Origin: Serripes groenlandicus
Lineage: Eukaryota; Mollusca; Bivalvia; Cardiida; Cardiidae
NCBI GenBank assembly: GCA_031761405.1
Contig: JASEVX010000013.1
Span: 56,065,298-56,129,297, forward strand
Reading direction: 5' to 3'
Length of the DNA: 64,000 bases
The position numbers were made by a program, and so were the translations under genes. The notes under the pieces were generated by a model. The model ran no database searches. It was not told the origin of the DNA and saw only the letters and a program-made list of their open reading frames with translations. Positions 12,931 through 26,430 of this stretch are shown here, in pieces. Position 1 is the first letter of the stretch. Each line of letters starts with the position of its first letter.

Positions 12931-13479
12931 GATCGACAGGTTTCGGACAGATTGAATGATTCATTCGAGTTGGATTTCGTTTTGTTTTCAATGGTATCTT
13001 ACCGCTGACAGTTCGTACAATGAGTGTTTCCTGGCTCACTCGATCCATTACTCCACACAACATTATTTTCAGGCAACTGGCTGCGTTCCAACGTAATAAT
13101 TTGTGGAAGACCAATGACGCTAGTCACTTTGAATGTTGTCGATCAAATGAAGAAATGAATAGCCAAGCAGGGCTTGGAATGGTTCCGAACAGAAAAGAGC
13201 CTGATACGACTTCGCTCCAGGAAAATCTGTGTATTTCGTAATAGAAGTATTTATTATGTCTTAAGCGTGGCTTTGCTTTACGTAATACACCCGAATTTTG
13301 TAAGTTGATGTACGTACGAAGTCGATATTTATTTTACAGTTCACATACATACTTCTATTTAGTTTGTCCTTAGATATCTACCACCCTTGTAATCTTATCT
13401 TGTTATATAGTTCGGTGATTTTTAAAGGTGAATTTACACCATCATTTCAGGTTTTGCGCGTCTGTATTTTAGAGATTAT
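12931..13479. other. No gene seen
   Basis: Two short opposing frames (12917-13114 minus, 13020-13241 plus) overlap each other and lack any recognisable motif. Confidence 0.35.
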
Positions 13480-14195
13480 GCGAATTTAAACAACATTTGG
13501 GAGCAGAGAAGATCAAGATAAGCATGCATATTCATTCAAGGTAGTCGTAGTCTACATTATTCGCCATTCAGTAATTGAACTGTAAATTGAATTGCTACAT
13601 GAATGCGCAAACACTTGATGAGTGCAGGGTGATCTTAATCTACTATTATAAAAAATATTTTAAAGTTATGTTATATTATATCGGGTTTGATGATATTATT
13701 TAGAGAAGATTTAACTAATATGTATTTATTCAATGACTACTCATACGAGAGTGACAATACAATTGTAAAGTATAAAAGTGATACATGGTACAAGTTATAA
13801 ATAAAGGAATACAACCAGTACAGTACTCATTACACATATACGATACAAAGTAGTCTCTCTTCGATAATGTAATGGGTTGGTTTCCCTTCAATGTTTCATT
13901 ATGTATGTACCTGTGCGTGTAATGGTATATGGAATCGAGATCAGAGAGTTCATTGTACTTTCGCGTAGAAAACGGGACTCACAGGAATTGTTCACAGTGA
14001 TAGTTAAAGGTTTACCGTAATCATGATAACATTTATGCATGTTGGAGACTTACACCGATCTACAGGAAAACTGAATCAATACTTGAGATTGAGTGTCAGG
14101 GACCCTCACATACACCCATAGATAGACCGAAAGGAGCAATTGACAACGAATTATGTAGTGACATTAACGCTTTTCCACAACATAGAAAAAGACTT
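13480..14195 (+). repeat. Dispersed repeat E, copy 1
   Basis: Matches 46730-47330 over about 600 bases. Shared runs include GAGTGACAATACAATTGTAA, CACAGGAATTGTTC, TTATGCATGTTGGAGAC and AGGAGCAATTGACAACGAA. No coding capacity is seen in either copy. Confidence 0.85.
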
Positions 14196-14670
14196 TGAAT
14201 AGACTTTGGCAAAAAAGTGAAAATTCTCCATCAGTGAGAGTTGTGACAAAAAGAGAAATTGATCATCATGAACATTTCTCCTTTTTCTAAAATGTTTTCA
14301 AAAAGTCGTATTGTCAAAGGCGCCTAAAAACATCTGTATCTACCGGTCTCCTAAGTTCGTGAACATAAGCACTAAAATAAGCTACATTGTTAAGTACTGA
14401 ATGAATCTTTAGACATCAAAAAATAATAACACACTTCTCAATTGACTGCTAATACAAGGTCATTGGAGAAGAGGACGAAGTAGTGACGTGAGGAACTAAG
14501 ATATATCACGATATGTGGTAAAAAAATTAATACAGGTGTGACATCTTACTTAACACTTGTAGTTTAAGTCTTTAAAGTAACCTGCCTTGAAATGTGTTTA
14601 CTTCCTTTTAAACCAAAAGCTGATATAGGAAAAACCAATAACGTGAAAACACGAACACGGTATATTAATT
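14196..14670. other. No gene seen
   Basis: AT-rich between two dispersed repeats. Confidence 0.35.
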
Positions 14671-15025
14671 TAGTTAATTTCAAACATTTTGTTAACCCTT
14701 TGACTGCTGAAACAGATTTTGTGAAACCTGTGCCACCAGTATAGAATCGGACCAGCCGTCTTACCAGTCTCTCGATAGTTGGCTCAACAGTTGGCTCAAC
14801 TCAAAAATGTCATCTTGATATTTCTAGAACTAGCAATGGTCTCTTCCAAACTCAAAGATGGATAATTCAAGTTAAGGAATTCAGCATTGAAAGGGTTAAG
14901 ATTTGTTTTACATGTCGTTCAGTTAGATTTCCGCTCCATCTATTTTAGCTCCTTTATAAACAGACACGTCAAAATAATCGTTAGTCACCTAGAATTACAG
15001 ATAATGGTTGTATTTCATCTTCTTT
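14671..15025 (+). repeat. Dispersed repeat, copy 2 of 2
   Basis: Counterpart of 2466-2690, with about 150 extra bases at 14727-14880 containing a doubled GTTGGCTCAAC. Confidence 0.7.
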
Positions 15026-15067
15026 AATCCGTATTTGACCTCAAAATTTGATGCTGTGAGACATAAT

Positions 15068-15540
15068 ATTTAAGTGACAGCGAACTAGTGCATACATCGG
15101 TGAACTGCTCTATAAATAGATATACATGGTAAGAGTCGTAGACTGGTGTACATGGTGGGTTATGCGAACTAATACATACATCATATGGTCCACAGGTCTT
15201 GAAATAAAAAGACATGGTAAGAGTTCGTGGTTTAATGAACATGGTGGGTTATACAAACTAGTGGATACATCATAAGGTCCACTGCTCTGGAAATAGATAG
15301 ACATGGTAAGAGTTCATGGGTTGGTGAACATGGTGGGTTATACAAACTAGTACATACATCATAAGGTCCACTGCTCTGGAAAAAAATAGAAATGGGTCGA
15401 GTTCGTGGATTGGTGTACATGGTTGGTTATACGAACTAGTACATACATCATACGGTCGACTGCTCTTGAAATAGATAGCCATGCAACAAGTTTATGGAGT
15501 AGTGTACATGGTGAGACTGGGTTATACAAACATTCAAGGC
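15068..15540. repeat. 89-bp tandem repeat
   Basis: Five units of 88-89 bases starting near 15125, 15213, 15302, 15391 and 15480, plus a partial unit on the left. Each holds CATGGTGGGTTATACAAACT, ACATACATCATA and GGTCCACTGCTC. The overlapping minus-strand frames are by-products. Confidence 0.95.
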
Positions 15541-15659
15541 GGTTCATATTCCATCTTTTCACTAGTGCAGTGGTTCGAATGCTGTATTCATGAGTCCTCG
15601 GTTAATTATAATTGTTTGGAATTATCAAACGACTCGTCTCAGAGAGTAAGGCGAAAGTT

Positions 15660-16860
15660 TTGAGTATCCACAATATAGTGTTTAATTCAGTACTTAAACG
15701 ATTTCTTTTCAGCAATGGACAATTTATTAAGGACTCCATACCAATGGCTCCGGACTAAATGATCACTAACGGTCTTATAACATTTTTTAATTTATATTGC
15801 ATTTTTGGAAATCTACTGATCTTGTGAGTACCAACAACATAGTATACAGTAATAAAATATATATTGTGGAGCAATATTCATTAATTCAGATATCTTTACT
15901 ACATGACTGAATGATCAATACGGTCTTATAATATTTGTATGTAGCATTGCGGCTTACCAGGATCCAAACACCACATTTCACTCACTATGGGGAAACTGAT
16001 TACATAACACAGAAGTGATTTAAAAATTAGCATTTTATATTTCAATGCCAGATAAATAAAATGTTATATCATTTTTAACATATCTGGGACTAAAAAGCAC
16101 CACATTGTATATTTTATACTGGAATTTTGTCAATCTACTAATCTATTGAGTACCTACTACATAGTGTTTAAATCAGTAATAAAAAGTATATTATGGAGCA
16201 ATAGTCAATTATTGAGAGATCTCCTTACTGAATGACTGAATTATCAAAACGGTTTGATAACATTTTATATTTGATATTGGAATTTTGAAAATGCATTGAT
16301 ATTTTGAGTACTCCAACATAGTATTAAATTCAGTAAGGAAAGGTTTATTGTGCAACAACAGTCAATTTATTGCGATCTTCTTACTTAATAACTGAATAAT
16401 ATTAAGTTCTAATATAATTTTATATTAGATATTGGAGTTTTGAAAATGTATTGATCTTTTGAGTACCTACTACATAGTGTTTAATTATGTAATGAAATAT
16501 ATATTGTGGAGCAATAGTCAATTGATTCCGATCGTTTTACTGAATAATCAATGCGGTCTTATAACATTTTATATTTGATATTCGAATTTTGAAAATGTAT
16601 TGATATTTTGAGTATCTACTACATAGTGTTTAATTCAGTTATACAATATATGGTGTTGAGCAGTGGTCAGTTAATTCCAGACTCTTGACCAAGGCCTCTG
16701 GTCTCCATAATCAATACGGTCATTGAAAACTTTATATTTGATATGTAAAATGTGTATATTTACTGATATTTTGAATAACCACAATATAAGGCGAAATTAA
16801 GTACTAAAAGAGCAATGATCAATTTACTCAGGACATAATTGTTACATTAAATAGAGCACA
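15660..16860. repeat. ~155-bp tandem satellite
   Basis: Degenerate units starting near 15661, 15824, 16148, 16305, 16458, 16608 and 16763. Each has TTGAGTACCTACTACATAGT, then ATTGTGGAGCAATAGTCAAT, then GGTCTTATAACATTTTATAT. Unrelated sequence interrupts the array at about 15950-16080. Confidence 0.88.
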
Positions 16861-17073
16861 GTTAAAATGGATAAATACTGAGAATACATTATAAACTAAA
16901 AGCTACAAGGCATGTGGCGCGTATGATATGTGTTTGTAGCATCAGAATACTCTAGTGTATTTAATCTACACCTGAATATGGATGTTTGGATATGTCCAGA
17001 AGAAAACATATTTTCGTGTGCACATGTAGTGGTCCGAATTATGTAGTCAGTTGTCCAGATTGAAATGCAATAC

Positions 17074-17256
17074 CGATGCTGTTAAAAGCAAACATCGTTC
17101 TTAGTGGTGTCAACATAATGCTGTTGAAAACAGAGTAAACACCATTCTTAGTGGTGTCACCATAATGCTGATGAAAGCAGAGTAGACACCATTCTTGGTG
17201 GTGTCACTATAAAACTGTTGAAAACAGAGTAAACATCGTTCACCGTGATATAATTG
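17074..17256. repeat. 47-bp minisatellite, short array
   Basis: Four units with the cores CAGAGTAAACACCATTCT and GTGGTGTCAC. It is the same family as the arrays near the two Mab-21-like genes, but here no such gene is adjacent. Confidence 0.85.
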
Positions 17257-17354
17257 AAGTAACCGACAGTTAGACCCACAATCGCGTGACCCTAGATTGC
17301 GATGATCATTGGATTACTAATTTGCACTATACTAGGAAAAGTGCATTGGTCAAC

Positions 17355-17661
17355 GGGCCAAACCTCGGTAGCTCAGTCAGAAGATACACGGGCTGTCAAT
17401 CCAGGGCTCGTGATTTCGAACCTCACCACGACCAACATTCTTTCCGACGGTTGAAAAATGTCACTGTGACAATCATCATTCATCTTCCACCAATGTGCTA
17501 ACAGTCTACGTGGAAAAACAGTCTGTTGCTTGGAAAGTCTGTTGTGTTGAGTATTGATGTGTGAAAACCAGGAACCACATGAGTCGGTAAACTGGCCGCC
17601 CTGATATGACTGTACAATTGTTGAATACTTCGTTAAACCACAATCATTCACAACAATCAAC
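17355..17661 (+). mobile_element. Meta-type SINE, near full length
   Basis: tRNA-like head (CTCGGTAGCTCAGTCAGAAG; B-box-like TTTCGAACCTC), middle (CCAACATTCTTTCCGACG), conserved 3' part (ACTGGCCGCCCTGATATGAC, ACAATTGTTGAA) and an ATCATTCACAACAATCAAC tail. The order follows the MetaSINE plan as I know it from molluscs; the family name is inference. Confidence 0.88.
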
Positions 17662-17669
17662 ATTGTTCA

Positions 17670-18950
17670 ACGGCTCTCATTTTGAATATCACAAGCAGGA
17701 ATCGAACATAAGTCAGTTATATTGTGTATGCTATTCATGAGATACATGATTTTCTTAAAAGCTTCTACATAATTGTAATTGCTATTCAAATAATTAAATT
17801 GGATATATTTGCGTCGAAATGTTAAATTTAAAGTGTACATATTTGCTTATAAATGTAATATCAAGTCATGTCTTTAGTACTATTTGTTTACTTTCTTCAC
17901 TGTTCCATACTTCGATGTTGCTTCACCGTACATAAGGTCAAAAACTGTGGAAAAAAGCATTAGGTTAATTAGACAAAAGCATTGAAAATGATTTCTCCGT
18001 GTTACTAGTAAGCAAATAAGACCCCCATATTTCATCATTTGCATGTTATAGATCAAAACGATAGTTTTTTACGACACCTTAGTGAATGTTCATATCTGGA
18101 TCTTCGTTATAATCAGTTTATAGCATCTCGTGATAAGTGAAACGTGATATAAAAGTGATATAGAATACTGTTCATTGGGAGAGAGGAATACACCAATATT
18201 AACAAAGGTTCCGTATCTATCTTTTACCGTGGAAAGTGCTCCAAATAATGCAATCATGTCGATCAATTACTTTTAACAAGTTATGTTCGTCAAATACTTT
18301 ACAACAATTGCTTTATACAGAATTAGCCTTTATAATTTCAATACGCCGTGTCTTGGGATTAAGGGTCTCTCCGTTACGTGATCATATAAAAGTAACCTTG
18401 CGTAGCTAATCGGACTACAGTTCTATTTTTGTTGTTGAAAGATATATTTATATCGTTTCGATACATTTGAGCTTTGAAAATATATTCTAAAAGAATTAAG
18501 TTTACATGATATGATCTATATTTTAAAAATAAATAAATTAACATTTTTGTTTAATAATATTTTAATCATTATCCTGAAAAATAAAAGTTACAATTTCAAA
18601 AAAGTGTAGTAAACATTGCGATTTATTTATCATAATATTTCCACATGTTAATTGTTTCAAAAGCTGTATATATCTCCTTGATCGAAAATATTAACTTTTG
18701 TCACTATCAGTGTTGTTTGATTGCATTATAGTGCTGTATATTGTAATATAGGCCGTTGGATTAAATTCTTGAAATAAATATGTCTATATCTTTACAGAAT
18801 TCGTTAAGTCCATAATGGTTGGTGTACCTTAAGCTCAATCCCTCATATGTGTTCATTTGTATTGATTCAACAAAAACCGTTTTCGTCCTACGCGTCCCAT
18901 ACTCAATTGAAAATGTAAATACATTAAAAGTTTTAAATATCACAGACGTG
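17670..18950. other. No gene seen
   Basis: Very AT-rich; no repeat family or credible frame. Confidence 0.4.
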
Positions 18951-18957
18951 AAAGATA

Positions 18958-19028
18958 GTTGTGTATTGGTAGAGCGTCGGTCTGTATTACATAATGTGCC
19001 TGGTTCGAATTCCGCGATTAAAGTGTTT
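18958..19028 (+). mobile_element. tRNA-like SINE head
   Basis: A box (TGGTAGAGCGTCGG) and B box (GGTTCGAATTCCG) 30 bases apart, like the heads at 22221 and 37711. No intact cloverleaf. Confidence 0.6.
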
Positions 19029-19200
19029 TAGCTTTTCGATGTATCAGATCCAACGGCGAGACTACTGGTTAGATACCGTGTGAGCAGATATAAAGAGAGA
19101 TTTATAATCGTTGTACTATGAATAACTAAACATGAGTACAAAGTTCTGATTCACATTGTATTATAATGCTAATTAGAAAACCATTAACTAGATACTGATT

Positions 19201-19320
19201 TGTGTCGATTATCGGAAAGAATAATTGGCCGATTCGGGCCGGGGTTCAAAAGGACGATCCTTTAACAGATAGCTATCGTCGATACCGACTGAACTATCGC
19301 GGCTCTACAGCGTTTCTCAA
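19201..19320 (-). mobile_element. Family C tRNA-derived SINE remnant
   Basis: Minus strand: GAGCCGCGATAGTTCAGTCG, then TTGAACCCCGGCC, then ATTCTTTCCGATAAT. On its right side ACAGCGTTTCTCAA matches the flank of the 53625 copy. Confidence 0.75.
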
Positions 19321-20430
19321 AACAAATAATAACCATTTTCTATGTTGAAATGGTATGGTTTCAAACAAGAAATTGCCAGGTATGACGTCGCACCGGCGCA
19401 GGCAGATCTGCGTCTCTCATGGTCGCAAAGTCCTTATTGTCCTTTTTTCTCTAAACGCGATACGTATACTGGTGTGTTAGGTTTAACATACGTCTGATTT
19501 GACCCTATATTTAACAACAATTGACCAGGCTTACGATCAACTAACACTGGAACAGAAATATATTTTTGTATTTTTATGTGAGAGGTTTTCGTGTCACGTG
19601 AAACTAAAGTAAACCAAAGGGGCTAAATGGGCGGACCATTTTGTATAGGGTGATTTCTGGTGAATCTAAAAGACTCAGGGTATCTATAATTGAACACTAT
19701 TAATTTTCACGGATTTGTCAAAAATGTGTTTACTTTTTATATCTTGGTCATCCTCTAAATGATTTGTAACCAAAACTTATCATGTATTTTAAATATTATA
19801 AAACATTGACAGATTCATCATATTTAGAATTAGATTTTTCTCATAACTATACTGACATATATCTATGTATTGTAGTGTCAACCATTTCTTATTTATTTTG
19901 AGGTACAAAATCACGTTGATTTTGATTCCTTGCTGTCAGTGGAGCAGATATGCGTAATCAAATTAAATTTGAAGAATGTCATGAAACTTGTTTGAACAGA
20001 TACAATGAAATTATTTGACTAGGCATGGATGCTTGATACGGGTATCGGCACATCGATTGATTGGTAAAACATGGTTTACGGTTTTAATGTTGTATTGGGT
20101 TTTCACCGTTATGAAAATATCTTCTGTTTTACCTAGGCGACAGTTCACTTGTTCATGATCTCATGGTGAAAAAACCAATACTAGGCTTGGCATGGTTTAC
20201 GGAAGCAATAGTAGATTTCTGGTATATACTCCAAATTCACTTATTATAGCCAACGTTTATAACCGAGATCCGTAACAAACCCCGTCGTGTCGTGTCACAT
20301 ACGTTTGATAGTTCATGTATATGTAAGTCCGTAATGGTTTGTAAATATCTTACTTTCACCAATATATCAACAGCAACTCTTTGTAACAAAGCAACTGTTT
20401 AAAGAAATATAAAATGTATTCATGTCTGAC
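19321..20430. other. No gene seen
   Basis: No frame above chance size. Near 19640, GGGTGATTTCTGG recalls a phrase in repeat F. Confidence 0.35.
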
Positions 20431-20579
20431 TTAATATACAAATCGTAAATCTACACCCACTGCTGCGATACAACGTAACGATACAGAGACGATCTTTGGA
20501 AATAGGACACAATAATAAGAACTTGCTTATAAGTTCTCCTTTTGTCAAAATGCTTTCAAATATATTCAATAATAACCGT

Positions 20580-20665
20580 TTTTTATATAGATTTGCTAGT
20601 TGTATTTTATTTCTCGATGACTTCAAATTCGTCTGCTGCAGATTTGTAGTACGTTGGAATGAAAT
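20580..20665 (+). repeat. Isolated motif of dispersed repeat F
   Basis: GATGACTTCAAATTCGTCTG followed by CTGCAGATTTG matches the recurrent F motif (compare 39145-39190). Only this short piece is recognisable. Confidence 0.5.
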
Positions 20666-20799
20666 AAACTTTTTTCAAACGGAGGTGAATGTTTGACTGG
20701 CAGACACAAAAATGCAATGAGGAGAAACTGGGAAATTGAGACGAATACAACTTGTACAAACCACATCACAGGGGTTTATTCAGTAATACGGGATATATT

Positions 20800-22175
20800 T
20801 AGCGAATTCAGGTCTAATTAACTTACTGTTATGGGATAACATAGAAAGAGATTGGATTAATGGGGATACACTTCTAGTCACAATATTTACATGACCTGGG
20901 AAGGATCTGTTAATATATGTGTACATGTACTGGCTCGTCTGTATGCAAGATGCATTACGACACATTAACCGCTAGTCGCGACTCGTATTTATATCCCACT
21001 TCTACCTCTTGGTATCGATTAAACGGTTATAGGACTGATTCTAAACTAGATTTTCGATTGAAGTGTTATCTATGCAAAAAGCGGACAGGAAATGTTACGA
21101 CTCTGCTTTACGTTTAAAACCTGATAAAGACTCGGTGATTTCCGTCCGATGTAAGAGGAAAGCGATAATGGAACACTATATAAATATCGCATGACTTCCA
21201 GTGTGACAGTACCTATTGTCAACATTAGGGAAATACTGTAACCAGAGGCGAAGCCGATGTTAAAAGTATTTTACGAGTATTGGCAATATGTACTATTGTC
21301 AGACTGGAAGCCATGCTTACTTATTCTGTTATACCAAACACAATTATATATGGTCATTTCACCATTACATAACCCTAATGTAATCAATTCCTCTACCAGT
21401 GAAAGCTGTAGTAAGACTGCGTGAATGTACAGGCTCGCCTAAGTCTTCACTGTACGCAAGATACTGTATGACCCATAATCGCCAGATGCGACTCGTATGC
21501 AAGCCGCATATGGTAAAGAAGGCCGACTTGTTGCATCCCCCTAATGGTTTCGAACAAATTACTTTAAAGAGTGAAAATAATCAAACTTTTCCATAAAAGT
21601 GTGTTTCGTTGTCATAAAGCGACGGGAAAGGTCACGACTCAGCTTTTCGTTAAAAAACATCGTACATACTCGGTGATTTCCTTTCGAAGTCGTAAGAGAA
21701 CAGTACTAGAACAATAACAGTTTCCAATAAGACCAGTATGGATGTTCTACCTTAAGCACAGGGTCGCATGTGTCTTTATTTTTCGTTGTCTTAAAGCTGA
21801 TATGAACGGTCACGACTCTACTGTTCGTTGTATAGAACAGGTATATATAACCTGTATAGAACAGGTGATATCGTATTTCTGCATGCATCTTCACTGTCCG
21901 TTGATGCAACAAAACTAAGTTCAGCCTACCCTGGTCTTATTCAATTAATATTATCATAACGGTTGTGACACCCGATATCATAAAATCTGCAAATCACAAA
22001 TTGTTTTAATATCATACAATCAGCAAATACTTCAATATATTCATTTGTCCTTAATCATACAATCAGCATATACTTCAATATATTCATTTGTCCTTAATCA
22101 TACTTAAATCAGGGACATAGATAAGAGGGATACGCATCTCCATCTTTACTCATGTATCTGGTTGAAATATCAATA
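20800..22175 (+). repeat. Direct duplication, copy 1
   Basis: Matches 22706-24075 at an offset of about 1.9 kb, with small indels. A 65-codon frame (21399-21596) is shared with copy 2 (23323-23520), identical over its first 37 residues, but the conservation is at DNA level and explained by recent duplication. A diverged third copy lies at about 37186-37700 and weaker pieces at 51840-52520. A 54-bp tandem doubling sits at about 22011-22107. Confidence 0.9.
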
Positions 22176-22220
22176 TAAGATCAATCCCAAATAACTAATA
22201 CATCCAATGAAGTCGTGTAT

Positions 22221-22300
22221 GTGGAAGACAGTGGTGCAGAGGTAGAACGTCGGCCTTTCGTACCAAATGTCCAGGGTTCGAGTCCCGTGATAAGCGGGCT
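22221..22300 (+). mobile_element. tRNA-like SINE head
   Basis: GTGGTGCAGAGGTAGAACGT (A box) and GGGTTCGAGTCCCGTG (B box). Followed by GGCGTTAATATACGATTAAT, a possible tail. It sits between the two copies of the 1.4-kb duplication. Confidence 0.65.
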
Positions 22301-22507
22301 CTGACTTGGGAATTTTCCACACAAACGGCGTTAATATACGATTAATATAACCTGAAAGCTTGTTTCGCAATCGATGTAACTAAGTCGCGTTTATCAACTA
22401 GAACTGTGTATATTACATGTTCATACAATCCAATACACTACATGTGTATAAAGATATCTCTCAGAGTATAAGTACTTGTAAATAAGTTGTCAGTACTACT
22501 AATCTAT

Positions 22508-22682
22508 TTAGCCTGACACCAGCGAGTGATTCTTGATGCTAAGCAAAATATCTGACCGCAATCAGGAAAAGCCATTTTTACAATTTTTGAAAGTATTTGG
22601 TATGACCCGGCCGGGGATATATCACGCGTCCATCAGCACTCAATCTTGACATTCTTCCATTACCCCACTGAGGCGGTCACGT
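22508..22682 (-). mobile_element. Family B tRNA-derived SINE
   Basis: Minus strand: GTGACCGCCTCAGTGGGGTA head, CCCCGGCCGGGTCATACC B-box side, then AAATACTTTCAAAAATTG and a body ending in GCATCAAGAATCACTCGCTG. Same plan as 36841-37041, 40205-40725 and 51700-51822. Confidence 0.85.
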
Positions 22683-22705
22683 GCATATAAGATATGATCC
22701 ACCTT

Positions 22706-24075
22706 TAGCGAATTCAGGTCTAATTAACTTACTGTTATGGGATAACATTAAAGTATATTGGATTAATGGGGATACACTTGTAAGGATCTGTTAAGACTGT
22801 GTACATATACTGGCTCGTCTGTATGCAAGATGCATTACGACCCTATAACCGCTAGTCGCAACTCGTATTTAAGTCGCATCAGTCAAAAAGTGGGCTTGCT
22901 GTACACCACCTCCACCTCCACCTCAAGGTATCGATAACACGGTTATAGGACTGATTCTAAACTAGCTTTTCGATTTAAGTTGTATCTATGCCAAAAAGCG
23001 GACAGGAAATGTTCAGACTCTGCTTTACGTTTAAAACCTGATAAAGAATCGGTGATTTCCGTACGAAGTAGGAGGATAGCGATAATGGAACACTATACAT
23101 GTATAAATATTGCATGCCTGGCAGTGTGACAGTACATATTGTCAACATTAGGGAAATACTGTAACCAGAGGCGATGCCGAGGTTAAGAGTATTTACCGAG
23201 TATTGCGAATATGTACTGTTGTCAGACTGGAAGCTATGCTTACTTATTTTTACTATACCAAACACAATTATATATGTTCATTTCACCATTACATAACCCT
23301 AATGTAATCAATTCCTCTACCAGTGAAAGCTGTAGTAAGACTGCGTGAATGTACAGGCTCGCCTAAGTCTTCACTGTACGCAAGATACTGTATGACCCAT
23401 AATCGCCAGATGCGACTCGTATGCAAGCCGCATCTGGAAAATAAGGCTGACTTGTTGCAGCCCCCTAATGGTGTCGATCAACTTACTTTAAAGGGTGAAA
23501 ATAATCAAACTTTTCCATAACATTGTGTTTCTCTGCCCTAAAGCGACGGGAAATGTCACGACTCAGCTTTTCGTTGAAAACATCGTATATACTCGGTGAG
23601 TTCCTTCCGAAGTCGTCAGAGAACAGTCATAGAACAATAATAGTTTCCAATAAGACCATTATGGATGTTCTACATTAAGCACAGGGTCGCATGTGTCTTT
23701 ATTATTCGTTGTCTTAAAGCTGACAGGAACGGTCACGACTCTGCTGTTCGTTGTATATAACAGGTATATATAACCTGTATAGAACAATTGATTCCGCATT
23801 GCTGCATGTGTCTTCACTGTCCGTTGATGCAACTAAACTAAGTTCAGCCTATACCCTGGTCTTACACAATTAATCTTATCGTAACGATTGAGACACCCGA
23901 TATCATACAATCTGCAAAGGATTGATCTGCAAATCACAAATTGTTTTAATATAATACAATCAGCATATACTTTAATATATTCATTTGTCCTCAATCATAC
24001 TTACATCAGAGACATAGCTAAGAGGGATAAGCAACTCCATCTGTACAACTGTTATCTGGTTAAAATATCACATGA
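22706..24075 (+). repeat. Direct duplication, copy 2
   Basis: Second copy of 20800-22175. Copy-specific changes include an added CCACCTCCACCTCCACCTC run near 22905-22925. Confidence 0.9.
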
Positions 24076-24705
24076 AGAAATAAAATTATCAAAACTTCCC
24101 CATTTTATAGCAAATAAAACCTTGAAGTCACATTTGGCAAAAAAACAAAATATACATATTCTGAAAGCTGAACAAATAAACTAAAGTTAAAAATACATTT
24201 AACAACTGGAATTTCTTTTTATTTTGAAATATGAAATAAGAATCTAGAATATATTTTTGTTATTTCATATCTTCAATAGTTTGAGAGATTTACTTGCTAC
24301 CAATGTTGGGTCGGGTGATATTTTAGTACACAATTTAGTTACGTATTTAGCTACGCAATTCTTGAAAATATCACCTTTGCTTTTCACTCGATGAAATTAA
24401 TTTCGATAATACACTGAAACAAACAGTTATCCTCTATTTAATTCAGAAATCACAATATCAGTGTCTTTTAAACCAGAAATTATGCAAAATACGAAGACAT
24501 TTCAATTATTCTTTGTATCTTTATCTTAAGTTGACATTTTAAGCTTTCAGAATATGTATGATTTATTTATGTGCCAATTGTGACCTTAACGATTTATTTG
24601 CTACAAAATGTGAACATTTGGACAATTTTACTTCTCCATGTGATATTTTAATAAGATAATAGGTGTACATGTGGAGTTATACATGTACTGAGTTTTTACA
24701 ATCAT
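24076..24705. other. No gene seen
   Basis: AT-rich. The 98-codon frame 23888-24184 overlaps the duplication edge and shows no motif. Confidence 0.35.
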
Positions 24706-26400
24706 CGGAAAGAAAACACCACGAAGCAGGGATTTGACCCTTGGATTGACAGACCTCGTCTTTTCCGAGTTAGATATTACGGCACTATAACAGTTTCTCT
24801 AGAAGTTATAACACTTTTGGATTGACAATATTTCGAAGAAAAAATAGCCTTTCATGACGTTGCTTCCTCGCAAGCACATCATGTGTCCGTGTTTCTGTGA
24901 CGTTACATGCATACTGACGATTTATGTTGGAACAAGAGTAATTTTACCTGATATTAACCTACCAAGGACCACGCATGTGTTCAATTGCCACTGATACATA
25001 GGTATTCTACACGAGCACACAGTGTGTTTTAGTTAATTTGTTCGTGTAAATTAAAAGGGAAGTTATTCGTACAGGCTTGATAGACAGTTTATTTTGTCCA
25101 GGGTGATTTCAGGACAATCTGTTAGACTGAACGTGTCTGCCGTTGTACGTGTATGACTTTATTTCTCGTTTATAAGAAACAATTTCATCTGTAAATCTCT
25201 AGTTGGTTTTTAAAAAGTATATCCCCATGACGCACCGAAAAATTATTTCTACTTCAAAAAATGAATAACATTAACATATGAAAATAATTGAAGGAGATGT
25301 TAAGAGTTTTGAATTGTCCTATTTTTAGATTTTCTAACAATAGGTAATACAAACTGTCATCTATAGAACGAACCATAACATGATACTCTATTCCCTTCCT
25401 TCTTAACAATTGGTGCGTATTTTTAGTACAAGTTATAATTTAAAAAATGATATAGTTAATCTCTTCCCACTCACAACAAATCTTCAGCAAACCAATTAAA
25501 ACAATCTAGAAATAAATATGAACATTTTATAAAAAGGATAGTATACTTATTGGATATAGTTGAAACATTGTGACATAAGATGAAATGGCTTGCCTTCCCG
25601 AATTATACATTCACTAACAATCCTTTCTAACATATAACACATTTGCTTCAGACGACTCTGAAAACATATTGGCACAACAATGGGAACACTTTACAAATAA
25701 CAGTATAACTGTCAAATAGAATGGAACACACTGACGGGAAGGGAAATATTTCTGCAAAAGAGACGTGTGCGTTTGAAGTTTTAAAAAGGGTGAACCAAGT
25801 GAAGTCTTCAAGTAAAATATGTATTAACTGGATCATGAGTTCATCCTTACCCAAATACAGACGCATGTTCATTCACAGCAGATGTGACTTGAAACCATTT
25901 AGGCAAACGGCGAACTTCGTCGTAGTGAGCAAATACTTTGTTTGTCACTATATTTACAAATTATTATTTTTTATTTCAAAGAGATTTTACATATTTTACA
26001 TTTAGTCGTTTAGTGCAAGTTTGATGTATGTGGGAAAAGGTTAACCCGTTCCCTGACAAATGCGACGTTTGATGTCTCTGCAGCAGACTACTTTCAAACC
26101 TAGAGAAAACATTGTTGAAAACGGATAAGCAATCAATAAAAAAGTGTGATCCTTTTCCCACAATATTTTCCAATTAAGTATTTGATTTCACTTCCGAATA
26201 TCAGCCCCAAGTTAGTGGATTTTTAAGATAATAATCAGTAGCTAATACCCCATTTATCGAATAACTGTAATTTTAGCCTTGTAAATGATAATTATAAATT
26301 TGACAATTATATGCATTATCGATTTGCAATACCCGTTTCCAAGTCCAATTAAATGTGAAGCAGACGAACTTTGGCAAAACAGTCGTCTACCTCAGATGCA
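24706..26400 (+). repeat. Dispersed repeat F, copy A
   Basis: Left end is a family C tRNA-like head on the minus strand (24711-24800; TTTCTTTCCGAT flank). The rest matches 37945-39500 and, from about 25305, 42960-44310. Shared runs include GGACCAC..CATGTGTTCAA, AAGGGAAGT, TTGGCACAACAATGG and CTCTGCAGCAGAC. No coding potential is seen; the unit may be an uncharacterised non-autonomous element. Confidence 0.8.
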
Positions 26401-26430
26401 TCGAAATAAGGCATAGCAACTAGCATTTAA

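Noticed and set aside
15024..15562. Chain of overlapping minus-strand frames of 62-72 codons
   Set aside because: By-products of the 89-bp tandem repeat; each frame repeats the last in a shifted position.
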